Origin: Solea solea
Taxonomy: Eukaryota > Chordata > Actinopteri > Pleuronectiformes > Soleidae
Assembly: GCF_958295425.1 (NCBI RefSeq)
Contig: NC_081135.1
Location: 27,982,433 to 28,046,432, forward strand
Direction: 5' to 3'
DNA: 64,000 nucleotides
The notes under the pieces were generated by a model. It searched no databases, was not told the origin of the DNA, and was given only the letters and a program-made list of their open reading frames with translations. Below, one piece after another: positions 1 to 14,544 of the stretch; position 1 is the first letter of the stretch; each line of letters starts with the position of its first letter. Both the position numbers and the translations under genes were made by a program.

Positions 1-3000
1 ACATACACCCGTTTTCCTCACGTCCCTCATCGTCCTTTAAGTGACACTCTCACTAACTCACTGTGTTACACACACGATGGTCATAGCCTGGCAGTGATGG
101 CCACTCACACTCCCTCTCAGTCAAAGACAACTGCGACCACAGCCGCTGTTGCACAATGTCAAACTGAAGGGGGAGATATTAGACAGTGAGGATGGAAGGA
201 GCTTGAAAAAAAAAAAAAAAAAGGACTTACAACATGCAACAAAATCGATCTCTGCAGCTACTGTGTGTGTGTGAGTGTGCGTGTACTCTAAGCCAGTTTC
301 ATTAACTGTGGTGAAAATTCCATAACCGTGAGAGCCCGAGTTGCCATTGAAGATTTCTGTCGTCTTATACGTCTTTTTAAATGTCCAGGTTCAGTTTTAA
401 CTTGCTGGGCCTGGATTCAGGCAGCTTGAGTGGCTCACCATCAGGTGCAGAGTGGGAAAGAAGAAGGCATTTTACATGTCTGTTAATCACCATCTTCCAA
501 TTATTTTGTTAGCATCCTCTCACCTTTTATAAATCTTCCTCCCACCTGTTATTTCTTCTTCCCTCTCTTCGTCTTCCTCCACCTCCTCCCATCACTGTTT
601 CTCCTCCTACTCACTCCTCCTCCACCTCCTCCATCACCTCTCAAAAGGCTTCATCTTTCCCCTTGCTCTGCTCTCTCTCTCTCCCCTCATCTCCCTCCTA
701 CGTTCTGAGCGCTTTCACGAGCCACCGTTTCCCATTGTGTGTGTATGTGAGTCACACAGATGCTGCATTGCAGGGCTCTGCTTCCAGCCAGAGACCAGGA
801 GAGGAACTCAAGGAAGCAAGATGCATGCATATGTGTGTGTGACATTTTGCTAAATACTAAAATGAGACTAAAATCTCATTGCTTTCTTGCCAAGAATTTA
901 ATTCAATCAATACCACTTATGGTGAATATGAAACTGGACACGACAGCTGAGTACAAAGACAAGAATGTATACATTTCAAGATGTATAAATATTTACATTT
1001 TGAATGGATTAAATGGGTTAGGGTTAGGTCTTGATGAGGGCTCTTCTGCGATGTTCTGCATCTGTGTCGAGTTACTTGAAGCTCTTACTTACTTCTAGCT
1101 CTTATTTGTACCCAAATGTTTAAATGCACTTATTGTAAGTCGCTTTGGATAAAAGCGTCTGCTAAATGACATGTAATGTAATGTAATGTAATGAGTTGGT
1201 GAACGAGGTTTGAGGTGGTCTGCCCGTCTTGCCCTGAATGAGCAGCTTTTCTAGGCCAAAGGCGGTCATCTTTCTTCTGGCTATGAGCTCAAAGCATCAT
1301 CTGGGTGTTGAGTTTCTAGATGCTCGTGCCAGGAGATTGGACTCACGTACATATGTTGCAACAGCAAACGCTTTTACTTGTTACTAGTGGCTTTCACTCT
1401 ATTATATATACAGTAATTGTGAAATAAAGATTTGTTATTAGAGCTGAATGACTCATAGTTTTTAAGTTAAGCACAATTTAGTAAATCAATTATTGTTCTA
1501 TCTTCTACGGCAATTTTGAAAGTGTAATACACACTTGCTGGAAACAATTTATACCTAAGTTCTCATTGTTGCATTGCATTGTTAAAGGGAATATTTTGAT
1601 GGTATCTTATTTGCTCTCCCTCCCTTTCCTAAGCGCTTCCAGCCACTGCACATTATTGATCTATATAACACACAAATAACACAAATACCTGTAACTCATG
1701 ACCAGAGAGTAAATTTCCCTGCATTTCCCAAATGATCAGGTTAGGTAGTTTTGAGGGTGGTTTTAATTGGAGTAATTCTATATTTACATAAATAAAACAC
1801 AAGCTGAGGGGAAACAACACTGTGATTACTTATTTTCACACTATGTCTTTAAGAAAGAATGGTCAAAATATGTGTACATTTCTGTAACAAATCAATAAAT
1901 AAAAGCACCACGTGTTTATCCCAAAAGCTAGTAGAGAAAGCCTTTTTTTTTTAACATGGTTTGACCATCACATACTGTATTACTATCCAGTCTTGCAGCG
2001 AGAGACACCGTGATTCTGCATGAAACATAATAGAAGGCAAAACTATAGCTGCTGACCTTAATTTTATAGATAATACTTAACTAACCTCTCTACCGGGAAC
2101 TCAGTCTTTGTACGAGTGCAGAAAACAAAGAGAAGCCATGAAAGCATGACTGCCTTTCAGTGGACCTTGGTGATGATTGTCTCACTAAAGCAGCTCCTCT
2201 TGTCCCACTCAATACCCACCTCCCACTCACAGCTCCTAGCAGCCTGCACTCACATGTACATCCACCCACACAGCCATTTCATCTGTGAAGGTACTTTTAG
2301 TCTCTTGTTGTAAATGTTTTCTTTTTCCCTCTCTGACACATATTCACCACATCTCAAATGTTTCAGATAAATGAACGTGGTTCTGTGCAGGCTCAGCACT
2401 GACATTTGATGAGGTTCTGGGCATCGGTCATTTAGGTACGGTCGTCCACCCACAGCCACCCGGTTCATAATAATGCTTTACTCGCGTCACCATACTGTGA
2501 GTCATTCTGATGCTTCTATGGTAAAATATTTAAAGCTTGAAAAATCGCAGAAGTGTGTTTTATTTAGTCGTAGTTATATGTTATAGGTATAGCTAATAAA
2601 CATTGCTACATGTGCCTCAGGTTAATCTCTGCAACACCAAAAGTAGACAATAGATTTTAAAGTTAATGGAAAGTAACAGGAGCAATGAAAAATGGTGCTG
2701 GGTGTACGTCATTGTGCCATAAAATGATTACAATTATAACCCTTTTACACAGAGAGTATCGCAGACAACACGTTTGCCCAAGCACATTTTGCATTACCGT
2801 AATTATGCGACAGTTTGTGCTGGCAGAAAAATTCCAGCGGTTTCTGAAAGCTGAGGAGTTGCACTTCGAAGCCAACATGTGGTTGTTACGGTAATTTCAC
2901 TCACGCTGTTGCAGGAAGCTGGTGAATCAGCGTCTTTGTCACCAAGAGAGGAGAGGAGAGGGTTGGAAAAATGTAGTTTTCAGTTTTCGTTTTTTGGACA

Positions 3001-3480
3001 TTGAGACTCAAACAAATGTTATTTTAAATATGTTTGTTATACTGTTCATATCTAACATTTAACATTTTTTTCTAAATGAAATACAACTTTTTGTTGTAAC
3101 ATGTAGTAAATTGTGCCAAACTGCCGGACATTGAAAGTTATTATTCACGGTACATTTTCTGGCCCTTTTATGGTTAAAGTACGCAAGAAAGGCTTAGGTG
3201 TTAAAGGGTTAAAAGAATAAATGCTTTAATTTGTGATTTCGCATGAAAAGCACAATCACACCTCACAATACAAGCGGCAAAACTGACCTGCTAGTTTGGT
3301 CTGGGACTGTGAACGATGAGACGAGCGGTCCTCTCTCTCCAAATCTCACAGGGTTGACGTCAAGATTGTCAGACGATGACTGAAAACCAAGAGTGGGTGG
3401 CCTTGGAGTTGCACCTGTTAATTATATTTTAACAAAAAAACCCAAAACAAAACAAGATCAATACATTTTGCTTTAAAATC
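1..3480. other. intergenic, no supported gene
   Basis: Contains a pyrimidine-rich stretch (about 530-700), an A17 run near 208, and the SINE/LINE tail at 1125-1193. Small open frames show no splice-site context or recognisable family. Confidence 0.5.
1125..1193 (+). repeat. 3' tail of a teleost SINE/LINE with (ATGTA)n
   Basis: TGTAAGTCGCTTTGGATAAA and AGCGTCTGCTAAATGAC, followed by four to five copies of ATGTA, is the familiar 3' tail shared by many fish SINEs and their partner LINEs. The upstream part is degenerate. Confidence 0.6.
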
Positions 3481-3489
3481 CATAAATGA

Positions 3490-3750
3490 CATGGTTTTTC
3501 AGCAAAAAATGTGTGCATGGAGTTTGCATGTTCCCCCCCGTGTGTGTGTGTGTGTGTGTGGGGGTTTTCTTCCTCACAGTCCAGAAACATGCAGAGGTTA
3601 ATTGGACACATAGAGACATGGTTGTTTGTCTCCATGTGTTTGCTCTGCGATGGCCAAGCCTTTCTCCCCATGTCAGCTGGGATTAGCACCAGCAGCCCTC
3701 ATGGAGGATGGATTAAACAATAGACGGATGGATGGATATATATAAGCATT
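3490..3750 (+). repeat. teleost dispersed repeat (CATGTTC-CCCACAGTCC type), copy 1
   Basis: Landmarks in order: GCATGGAGTTTGCATGTTC, a (GT)n, a CTCACAGTCCAGAAACATGC segment, TTAATTGGAC, TGTTTGTCTCCATGTG, then TCAGCTGGGATTAGCACCAG and GGATGG. The full-length form elsewhere has a tRNA-like head. This copy lacks it. Confidence 0.55.
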
Positions 3751-4517
3751 TGTTTCTGCACTTGTATTTACTTTATGGAGCAAATCGAAACATTTAATAC
3801 ATCTTTTATTATTATGATTTGGCAAATTCAAAAAAGATGGAGGTGATATGACTTGAATTTTTATATACTTGCACGACATATGCATGTCTAAAACAGCCCA
3901 AATTTTGTCATTTTATAAAAAGATACTCCGCTCACATCTTTAAAAGCAGAGTCTGCTATGCTTTGCTGACAAGGTTTCAAAGCTGAGTGAGTCAGCAGCA
4001 GCAGCACCATAACTCTTTTCTGTACCGCGTAACAAAAGTAGAGCTACGTTCTTAAGTCCCACTGAATTAAAAGGTAAGTGGGAGTTTTGGAGGAGAGAAG
4101 CAAGAAGAGGATGATGCCTGCACACCTGGGGCTCACGTATACTTGAAAACGAAGCGGCACGTTGATAATCACACTGAGCTGCGAGTTAATTTCTCCATGA
4201 AATCACTGAATAAATTGAAGATGTGGGTGATTTGAAGCTCCAGACGTGGGACTGTGCAGTAAGATGTACAAGATGTATTAAGTGCTATAATTTAATCATT
4301 TTTTCTTTGCTTATCTAATTAGCTACGCACATTCAAGTGCATATTATTACCTTTACAGAACAAATGCTACATTTAAACGCGATGTAAAGAACAGAGGGAC
4401 TGGCCTGTAATTGAAGAGCACCAACAATGTTTAGAAAAGTAGAAAAACACATGTTTTTTTGTGATTTGCCTCAGTGAAACAGCAGATGAAAGTCATTAGA
4501 CAAGGACCTTTGAAAGG

Positions 4518-4520
<3 letters not shown>

Positions 4521-4552
<32 letters not shown>
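4521..4552. repeat. (GT)n microsatellite
   Basis: About 15 GT units. Confidence 0.85.
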
Positions 4553-4554
<2 letters not shown>

Positions 4555-5384
4555 CGTGTGATGGTTTATGCATAACAGGTAACAAATCACCTCAGGCAGA
4601 GGGCACATCTCTGCTCAGCTTATGTTATCTCACAACACCTCACATGTGCTGACCATCCATAGGAGCAAACGTGGTCAAATTGAAAAATGCAGCAAGTGAT
4701 TTTTTTTTTTTTTTCAGGACTGTGGACATTATGTGACAAGAGGATTAACAGCTATGGGTTAAAAAAAAAAAAAACGTGTAAAACGGCTGTTAGAGCAAAC
4801 GCTTTGAATTGAAAAGTCTTTGGTGGACGCCTCCAGTATAGATACAAATTAAAATTGTGGTGACGCAGCAGACAGACAACCAGAAACGGGTCAGGTGAAG
4901 CTCTGGGGCCGTGATCAGTGTCTGGCAGACACACTTAGCAATTTACTCCAGTGTGATATTATGGTACAGCCTTTGAGAAGCATCATGCACTGTAAAATCT
5001 AATTAGCTAATCTTACTTTGCCTTGAAAAAAGTAAGTATTGAATAATAGATATTGAATGTTAAAATAACAAATGAATAGTTGCACTTGAGTTTAGTTTTT
5101 AACTTAGAAATCTGTGTTAACAATACTTGATAGTTTATTTACAGTATACTTAAATACTGACTACTTAGAATTGATATTTCAAAAAATTACATCATTTTAA
5201 ACAACAAATTAATTTAATTTGGACCAACTAATGTGACATTACTTGACACTTAGATTTCTGATCCATTGATTGACATTATTGGTGTTATAGCAGTAAAAGG
5301 GCAGAGATTTTCATTTTAATGCAATTGATGTGTAAATTATGAAGGGTGGCGTATAGCTTTCCTTCACAAAATAACAGTCAATTC

Positions 5385-5680
5385 CATCCATCCATCACCA
5401 CTTTATCCTACACATGAGGGTTCGCGGGGGGTGCTGTGCCAATCTCAAGCTGACAAGGGACGATAGGGTGAACAGTTCGTCAGTCCATCACAGGGCCACA
5501 TAGAGAGTGTCCAATTGACCTAATCCCCATATTGCATGTTTTTGGACAGTGGGAGGAAACTGGGGAACCCGGAGAAAACCCACACACACACAGGGAGAAC
5601 ATGCAAACTCCCTTGTTCCGATTGGATCGCGAACCCGGGTCTTCTTGCTGCAAAGGCAAGAGTGCTAACCACTAATAAAT
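5385..5680 (-). repeat. teleost dispersed repeat of the same family, copy 2 (reverse)
   Basis: Reading on the minus strand it has a tRNA-like head (…CCCGGGTTCGCGATCC…), then CATGTTCTCCCTGTGTG, CCCACTGTCCAAAAACATGC, and ends in GGATGGATGGAAT. The B-box-like GGTTCGCGATCC supports a tRNA-derived SINE origin. Confidence 0.55.
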
Positions 5681-5689
5681 AAGAGATAA

Positions 5690-8600
5690 ATATAAAACCC
5701 AACAATGTTCAGTACATTATGAACCCATTGTTTTACTGTATACTGCACAACCTTGACATAACAGTGTTGTGTTACACTACACTTGTATTACTGTATTCAA
5801 GATGGTGCATAACTGATATAAAATATTGAAGAAGAGTCAAGTTTGTTACACAAAGACGTTTTACAGACAAGTTTAAAGGTGCAAGATACATTTAAATAAA
5901 CATCTAAACTGTTCTCACTTGTTGTGACACTCTCTTAACTACTGTAAAAAAAAAAATAGCGCTTGTAGAGCAGGTGTTTCGGTAATAAAAAAATGACTCA
6001 TCCAGTGTTTTTATTTGTCTTTCTTACACACTGTAAGAAATATCTCTCACTTCTTTATCCCACAGCAACAAAACAGGAAAGTCAGAGTTTACTCTGATAA
6101 CTTTATATCACTCTGCCATAATCTGTGTTGACTTAAAACATTTTTACCTAGTATTGATCTTTGTACATTCCCCTCACTAATTTTTCTCTGCTTTGAAAAA
6201 TAAAGGAATGTGCAATGTGACCGGATCTACAGCGTGTGAGGAGTTCAAACAACAGTGTGTCAATTCTCCAGGTCCTTTCATGGAAAAAACTTTGAAGTTT
6301 GGGATTATGAAGTAAGAGTGTGAAATGTATTCACCGCGGCTTTGATTCTGAATCATGTGGTTATGTAAAGCTTTAATATTTAATGCTCTGTTGCCTGTGA
6401 GACGTGCAACATAACGTGATAGCAAGGTAACCTCCACACTGCCACTGCATCACGAGAGATTTTGTAAGACACACATTTTGGTACAGATGCACAATAAAAC
6501 TATATTATTCAAGTCAGAACATTAAGTTCTCTTGAACTTAATGAGGAGAGTTTTGAGTCACAAGGCAAAAGAGATGAGATTTTCCTAAAAAGTAATAACT
6601 GGATGATTTGGGTTAAGGTTTAACAGATAGTGATTTAAATCTACCCTTTAATTTCATGCTATTTCTTATACCACGCCCACATGCCCGCTTTCAAAAGACC
6701 AATTTTATGCATAACACATACCTAAAATGAAAAATAGGAGCTATTTAATATCATTTTCCTCAGAGTTTAAGGCGGACAAAGTGATTATTCTTTATCTCAT
6801 TTATCATCGCTCTCCTTATTAACCTGCTCTCCCCACTAAATTATTTGGTGCTGTGATCTGCGTGCGTGTGCGTAGATGAGGTAAATCTAAATGCTGCCAT
6901 TAGGCATTTCAACTTCGATTATTTCATCACCAACAATTAATCCTTTCAATTCAGAATATATTTAAAAATAACAATAATAGTAATTCATCTATTTTACAGT
7001 ATTACTTAATACTCAGTAAAGTAATAAGTAAAGTCAAGACATGGTTAATATAAGCTATTCTTGCACAATCAAGAAGTGAAAGCCAGCGTTCTCTTTATCT
7101 GTAAATGTACTTTTTCCAGGTGTTCCTGATGTGTGCTGACTCAACATCTCCTTATACGAGCTTTTGTTAAAGTAGCATTATTATATAATCTCCCGGTAAA
7201 GCAGCCACGATAAGTATTTCTTATGAGAAACAACTGTGAAAAAGTATGGATTTCTGTTGTAAGAGAGAGACAACAAGGTGAAAGTGAAACTAAGAGTTGT
7301 GGCCAACAAGAACCAATCAGGAGGTGAATGCAAGTCACTGCATTATCACCGCAAAAAGATTTCGACCCAGAAACGTTTATCAATCTGGATCTAAAATACC
7401 AGGTTAGTATGGAAGGCAGGGTTATCAGAGCAGGGGTCGCCGGCCTTTCTGGTTCAGCCTGTGTAAATGAACAGGGGGCCTGCTGGGAAATGGCACTAAC
7501 ATTTTCCCTCACAAAGACAACAGGTGAGAGAGAGAAAGGGAGGGAGGACTGCAAGTTTTCACACCTGACACTTTCACTTCGTTTTAAGGAAAATGGGTAA
7601 TGGGAGTGCAGAGAGTTACAATCATCTAAAATGTGCATTGAAAATGTGTAGATGTTCCTAAATCTCCCCTTTGGCCTCTCGGAAAACAATCAAACTCTCA
7701 ATGTTTGTTTTTTTATTTTCTGAAGTTGTATTAGTTAGTTACAGAAACACAGCAGTTATAGTGAGTAATGACAGATTAATGACTTATTTTACTGTTTATA
7801 CAACAACACTTTTAGGTGCTGGCGTGACAGGAAGTGATGAACAAAGATACTGGACATGGTGATAAAATCTTTACTGTACTTGCAGTCTTTTCTTTGCCCG
7901 ATTCATATTTTGGAGAGTCTTTGTCTATAAGTAACCTTATTTTTTTTAAGGAATGAAAAGTATATTGGCTCAAACTACTGTGACTTCCCAGTATTATTTA
8001 TAAATCCCTCAGGATATTCACTTCAGTTTCAGGGCACATGGCACATCTTTAACTTCAGATGTCAAATAACGGACAAGTGATGAAGTAGCAAAGCATTGTT
8101 GAGGAGATATTGCTACTATCATTAAATTGAGCAACAGTGATCCATATCAAATTAAAATCAACAATGAACCCTTTGCATGAGCATGTTGTTACTGCTAATG
8201 ATGTTTGCTTGCCATATGAGCTGTTTCACACCTCTGTGGTCCCAGATACTCTTAATGACTTAATTAACTGCTTGTAATCAATTAATATACAGATAAAAAA
8301 CAATTTAATACATTGCTTCCATGTAGCCTAAAGCAGACAAACATGGTGCACCATTTCCTTTGATAACACTCCGTCACATAAATGTTAAATCAGAGAATAT
8401 TTCAATTAAAAAGGTTACGTAGTGTAGCTGCGATGGGTCTTATCACTTTAATCAACATACGGCGTACTATAAATCCAGATCTAATTCAATCAAGAGGTGA
8501 TACGTCAGCACTGGTTTGTCCAACTTCTGACTGAGATGTGTATGTCTCCTTGTCATATATATATATATATATATATTATATACAGTATATGTGTGTATAT

Positions 8601-9304
8601 GTGTGTGTGTGTGTATAGGACAGGCAGGCACAGATTATCTACTGACAATTTCACTTAAAAACAACTCGTATTATATTTGCCTGATTCATCTGAATAGAAA
8701 AGGTTGTTGGATGTCAACGTGTCAGTGACAATTTGAAATAAAAGTGTGTTTTCTTTGGTGTGAGCTCATCTATCCGTTCCCAAGTGTTAAACGCCTGCGA
8801 TGAGATCTGTAAGCTACAAATGCAAACAGACGTTCTGTGCTGCTTTGCTCAAATGATGACAAGGCAATATTTGTATTTGTACCTAAGTTTCATGTTTTTG
8901 TCTTTAGTTCGCCCTTTTGATTTGTCACTTCCACTTGGCAGAGGAGTGACAGGACCCGACACCAGCAGCTAATTTGGATAAACACAGTGGATTCACTGTG
9001 TTTATCTGCGTCTGAATAATGAAACACAATGACTGGTCTGGAAGTGTCTAGACATGTCCCCACATAAACACACACACCCAAACCCCTGATACAGAGAGAG
9101 AGAGAGAGAAAGAGGACAAAAGAAAATATGTCTATTTTTATTTCTACTACAGTATTTGTTTTGCTATTTCTGTCCTCCAGTCAAATTGCAATAGTGTCAA
9201 TGTGAAACTGGCACAGTGACGCAGCATCTCTGCAGCAGCACCCAAAGGCATTTGCAGCACAACTGAGAGAGCGAGACACAAAGAGTGTTGGGGAAACAAA
9301 GAGG

Positions 9305-9338
<34 letters not shown>

Positions 9339-9480
9339 AGGGGGTGTGTACAGAGATTGAGACACTTACCTGACTAGATGGGATGTTGTCTGTGGCTCAG
9401 AAAAAAGGATAACATCTAAGACCTGAGAGCGGGAGACAGGGTGAGGGGAAAGAACAGTGATGAGGGAGAAAGAGATTAGA
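5690..9480. other. intergenic, no supported gene
   Basis: AT-rich. The 182-codon minus-strand frame at 7141-7689 has no recognisable domain and no start or splice context. GA-rich runs occur at 9092-9112 and 9310-9340. Confidence 0.45.
8557..8616. repeat. (TA)n/(TG)n compound microsatellite
   Basis: ATATAT run followed by TATATGTGTGTATATGTG and a GT run. Confidence 0.8.
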
Positions 9481-9662
9481 TTTAGTTGCCAGTAGTGAAC
9501 ACACACACACACACACAGACACACACTTTCAGTATATCTTACAGCATCATGGAAAGGAACGGGGTAGCGGTGGCGAAGTGCTATGAAGAGGGGGGGTGGA
9601 GGGAGGGTGTGACTAGTCCTGGTTTCCGATCAATCGTGAAGCTAAATGACGCGATAAAACAA

Positions 9663-9664
<2 letters not shown>

Positions 9665-9712
<48 letters not shown>
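9665..9712. repeat. (GT)n microsatellite
   Basis: About 23 perfect GT units. Open frames across it are simple CV/HT repeats. Confidence 0.9.
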
Positions 9713-9821
9713 ACCTCATTAAATACCACATAGTAGCTCTCTCTCTCTCTCACACTCACACACACAATGAAACACCTCATGAAAGGGTAAACCCAACCAT
9801 GCAGCTCCTGAGCTCCATTTA

Positions 9822-10104
<283 letters not shown>

Positions 10105-10369
10105 CAAAAACAAGAGGTGACACACACTAACTGGCTTGAATCCAACAACCATAGTCTGAACACACTGGTAAATGTAAACACAGAGCGTCTCCCGAAGAGG
10201 GCAATGAGTTCATAATAAGACGAATAACACGTAAATCAGTGTCAAGGGGGTCCACTGAATACATTTCTGTTCATCTCATCTCATTTTGAACCAATTTGAA
10301 TACAATTTTGACTCTTTTTTTTTAGGCCACACAGTTGGTGGAGTGAGTGTCGTTAGCATTTTTGCAACC

Positions 10370-10470
10370 CAGTCAAAACAAAGGCCTTTCCACTTGGAGT
10401 TAGCATGTTCTCCCTGTGCTTCCTCCCACAGTCCAAAAACATGCAGATTTGAGGATTAGGCAAATTCTAA
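10370..10470 (+). repeat. same dispersed repeat family, truncated copy 3
   Basis: AAGGCCTTTCCACTTGGAGT, CATGTTCTCCCTGTG, CTCCCACAGTCCAAAAACAT and GGATTAGGCAAATT are present, and the copy ends directly against the SINE starting near 10478. Confidence 0.5.
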
Positions 10471-10477
10471 ATTGATG

Positions 10478-10640
10478 GTTGCATGGAGTGGCTCAGTGGT
10501 TAAGACCGGTACCCTGTGTGCAAAAGACATCATGGTCGCAAGTGTCACAAGTTCGACTCCACCCCTGGCTGATCGTTCTCAATTCCATTGTTAGTCGCTT
10601 TGGATAAAAATGCATAAATGACATGTAATAATGTATATGT
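10478..10640 (+). mobile_element. tRNA-derived SINE
   Basis: An internal RNA polymerase III A box (TGGCTCAGTGG, 10489-10499) and B box (GTTCGACTCC, 10551-10560) are spaced as in a tRNA. They are followed by a tail with TAGTCGCTTTGGATAAAA, the same motif as at 1137-1155, and then a short ATGTA-like end. Confidence 0.7.
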
Positions 10641-10972
10641 GGCCCTGTGATGAACTGGCGACCAGATATATGTCCCGAAGCCTCGAGGTTCCTCCCTGTA
10701 TAACAAGATCAATAACATTTCCATTATCCTGAAGTCTATAACCTGAAAAGGTGCCAAAACCATTCAAACAGACAAACGTTTTTGTCAACCAGTACAATCT
10801 ATACAAAGATTTAGGGCACACAGGAAGTACCTGAGCACCTTTGTTGCCTTCACAGGTTCAATTCAAAAGATGCAATACCCGTATCAAATGTGTATCTTCT
10901 CCTCTCAAGATGCTGTGTCATAATATTCTGAGTACAACATAACAGGAAAAGGTGCCTGTACTATATATACAC

Positions 10973-11159
<187 letters not shown>

Positions 11160-12667
11160 CAGTGTTCATACTTGAAACTGAATGGCAAAACAGCCTTCAG
11201 TATCAAGCCTGGGATGATGTTGCACCTCCTATAAGGAAAGCTATTTGTTGCATGTCAAGGAGCATAAAAGAAAATGACATCTGATCAGCTGACAAATAAA
11301 ACTTTGGAAGGATGTGAGGCTGAATACAAAATACTTTACAAAAAGAACAAGTATAGAGGCTTTTGTCATTAATTGAATATTATGTCTCAGGAACCAAATC
11401 TTTTTGAAAGGTCTTGATGAGCCATGACAGGACACACCCACATCATCCTCAAACAACTGTTCCTCGAAAGACATATGCAATATAACTGGCGGGTAAAATG
11501 TTGGGATTAGTGTCTTCCAACTGCTATCAACATGCACACACACACAAACACAGCTACCTTGATGTGGATATTTGTTTCAACACGTTACTGTTTTTTAAAT
11601 TAAACAACATGTTTTATACAAGAAGAAGAGACAATAGGACTGGAGGAAATGAAACATAAATAAATAAAAAAAAGTTTTAAAGACATTTGAATGTTTGTTC
11701 TCCAAAGGGGAAAAAAGGCTTACATTCATACTAATTTGTTCAATTATCAAAACCCAGAGGAAGACAAGGTATAGTGTCTCATTTACACATAATTCTCAAC
11801 ACACTATGAGCTACTGAGTCTGCCATTCACTTATCGTCCATGCTCATTATATTGAGTTAATGGTCTTTTTTTTTTTATCTCAATGGGACAAACAATTAAG
11901 TTCCTTCAACATAGGAAACGATCTTACTTTGAGAAAAAGTGTGTCAATCTGATCTAATGTTTAGCTGTTGAAGGACTGTTGACTGTTGTTTCTCTTGGTT
12001 AACATTCACACAACTAAGCTATGCAGGTGGCAGTCGCTCTCATTCCCTAAAATGCACTACAGTTGTCTCCGGATGAATGGGAACTTAACACTCTCGCAGA
12101 CACCTCAGCGGGCTGCTCATGCTCGGCTCTCATTCACAAAAACTGTCCCTGTCCCTGCGTTGGTGCTTAACAGAGAAGCTGAATATAACGCAACTCTTTA
12201 TTAAAAAAGAAAAAAAACAAAACAAAACCTAAAGCGGGTCATGGTGTCAGAAATATCACACGTGTGTCCTGAACAGGTAAGTGGATAGAACCATGTGACA
12301 CAAGATCTGCAACCATGCAGTGATGACACCGTCTCTGCATTCACTTCTGGCTTACCAGGGACAAGAAGTGTGACCACCTGATAAATTTAATTATATACCG
12401 TATGTAGCTGGTTGATCACTGTAGTCCTCTATTTAAATGCAGAGCATTAAGTTACTCCACCAATTCTGCCTTTTCTGTGATCTTTCAGCTGCAAAACTGA
12501 TTTACGGTCATTGCCAAAACCCAGACAGACTTAGAGGAAAGGGTAACCAATTTGAATATTAGTGACATCATGATAGAGAAACAGCACATTATTATGTAAA
12601 GGCAGATACATGATTTACCAGGACTCATCCCTTCAATAACTTCACAGTGACTCTACTACTGCAACCA

Positions 12668-12870
12668 AGAGAATGTTCTACAAAGGTTCCCTAAAGGTTA
12701 TGTTAGGGGAACGTTCTGGGAACCAAAGGAGAATGTTCTATGAAGGTTGTACGAAGGTTGTGACAAAGTAACATTAGGGGAATGTTCTAGGAACCAAAGG
12801 GAGGAACCTTCAGGGAACGTTCCCACAACTAAATGGTAATGTTCTGGGAACCAGAAATTGTTAGCGGGCC
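12668..12870. repeat. degenerate tandem repeat of GGAACGTTCTGGGAACC type
   Basis: Several diverged units built from GGGGAACGTTCTGGGAACCA, GAATGTTCTA and AAGGTTGT steps follow each other. The core GGAACGTTCC is itself palindromic. No coding content. Confidence 0.6.
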
Positions 12871-14544
12871 AGTTTCTGGTCATATTTAACCAGGTCATAT
12901 TTAACTTACTCACTTTGTTTAAAAAGTAAACGTTTTAGTGGATTTAAGCAACAAAAAGGCAAGACAGAGGACAGGCAGATGTGGAAAATCAACAAAAATC
13001 CCTGAAATGTGAAACACTACAATGGCAAAAGAAAGACAGTTGTGTTTGTTGTGTATATTAATTGTGTGTATACTGTACATTTTGACACAAATGAATCAGA
13101 ATTACTGTCATTGTTTGGTTTCCTCAAGGAGTCAATAGCACTTAGGGAGGTGTTCATTTATTTAACTGTAGCAAATTAAAAAAGGTTTATACAACATCAC
13201 TCATCATCAGTCTCCAAAGTCTGAGTTTTCTGACCAGAAAAGTTGTATCTGTTAAGACACTGCATCGCTGTGTGATTGGTTTTGTTTTACCCAGTATCTG
13301 AGCACCGACCAAAGCAAAGCAACGATGTAAAATAGTAAAATGTAAGTATGAGACAAATGGCAATGTCATGTCCCAACACACCTCATCACCTGTGACTTTG
13401 AAGGAACCTTTTCCAACTATATTAGCGTCCAATAGCAGCTTCATCATCCTTTTGATGGCACACTGACTTTTGTCTCGAAACAATCCTTGACCCAGACACC
13501 TGTTCTTTACCCTACAGCTGTGTCGAGTAAGAGAAAATCACAACTACATGAAAACCTTGCTTTCGTTCGCTAATACTCAGCAAAAAGAACTTTGTCACTG
13601 AAACCTGGAATCATGCATATTATACACTGTTTCCCCTCGTTGAGTGATTGGGACTTAAAAGCCAGCATTCCAGTCAATTGATTGATGGGTGAAAACTAAG
13701 ACTCACAAGAGCACAAGAGAATTAAACAACTGCAATGGGAGCTGCTAAAGAAAAAAATGGACATTACATACACACATTTTTTTACTGGAGGACACGCATC
13801 ATTACCTTTAAACATCACTAAGACAGTGTGTTTTACTTCTATGGCAGGCAAATACAAACTAATTAGACAAAAACCAACTCGTATTAATCAGCTATTCCCA
13901 AATGTACACCATCTCTATATTTAAAATGCATCTTATTTTTTGTCTACTGTTTAAATTTTTCACTGTGCTGCTACAACACTGGCTTCAAAATACAGAACAG
14001 AGGGGGATTTAAACAATATACTCTGTTAATGGTCACAGGCCATTAACATGCTGCTTTACTTTTACGGGGAAAATGACTCAAGGGTAATCATTATGTGAAG
14101 CCCCTAAGGCAGAAATACTGTAGATAGCTGAGACAGAGATACTAAAAGAGCATGGTCATCACTTTACCACTAAAGAACTGGGGAATGCTATAATGGAGGG
14201 GTTAAAGGGTTAACTGAGAGGGAAAGTATTTAATCACTAAACTAACACACAAAATAAATAAAAGTCTATTATTAAATGAGGCAAAACTACTTAAAAAATG
14301 CCACAAATGCAATTTATCAGTTCCCGAATGGTTGGCTGACACTCACTCCTCTAGCTTTTTATATCAAGTAATGACATTTGATTCCAGTAAATAGAAACAA
14401 TTTAGAGACTGGTATAAAAACCCTGGTCTCGCTAGAGAAACACTGACTGGGTATGTTTTAAAATATCCTGCTGAAGCTGTAAGGCAAAAAAAAAAAAGCA
14501 CTAATTTCACAAGGTAAACCAAAAAAATAATTAATAACAGCATG

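Noticed and set aside
7141..7689. 182-codon minus-strand frame
   Set aside because: No recognisable domain, no start or splice-site context, and a composition typical of non-coding DNA.
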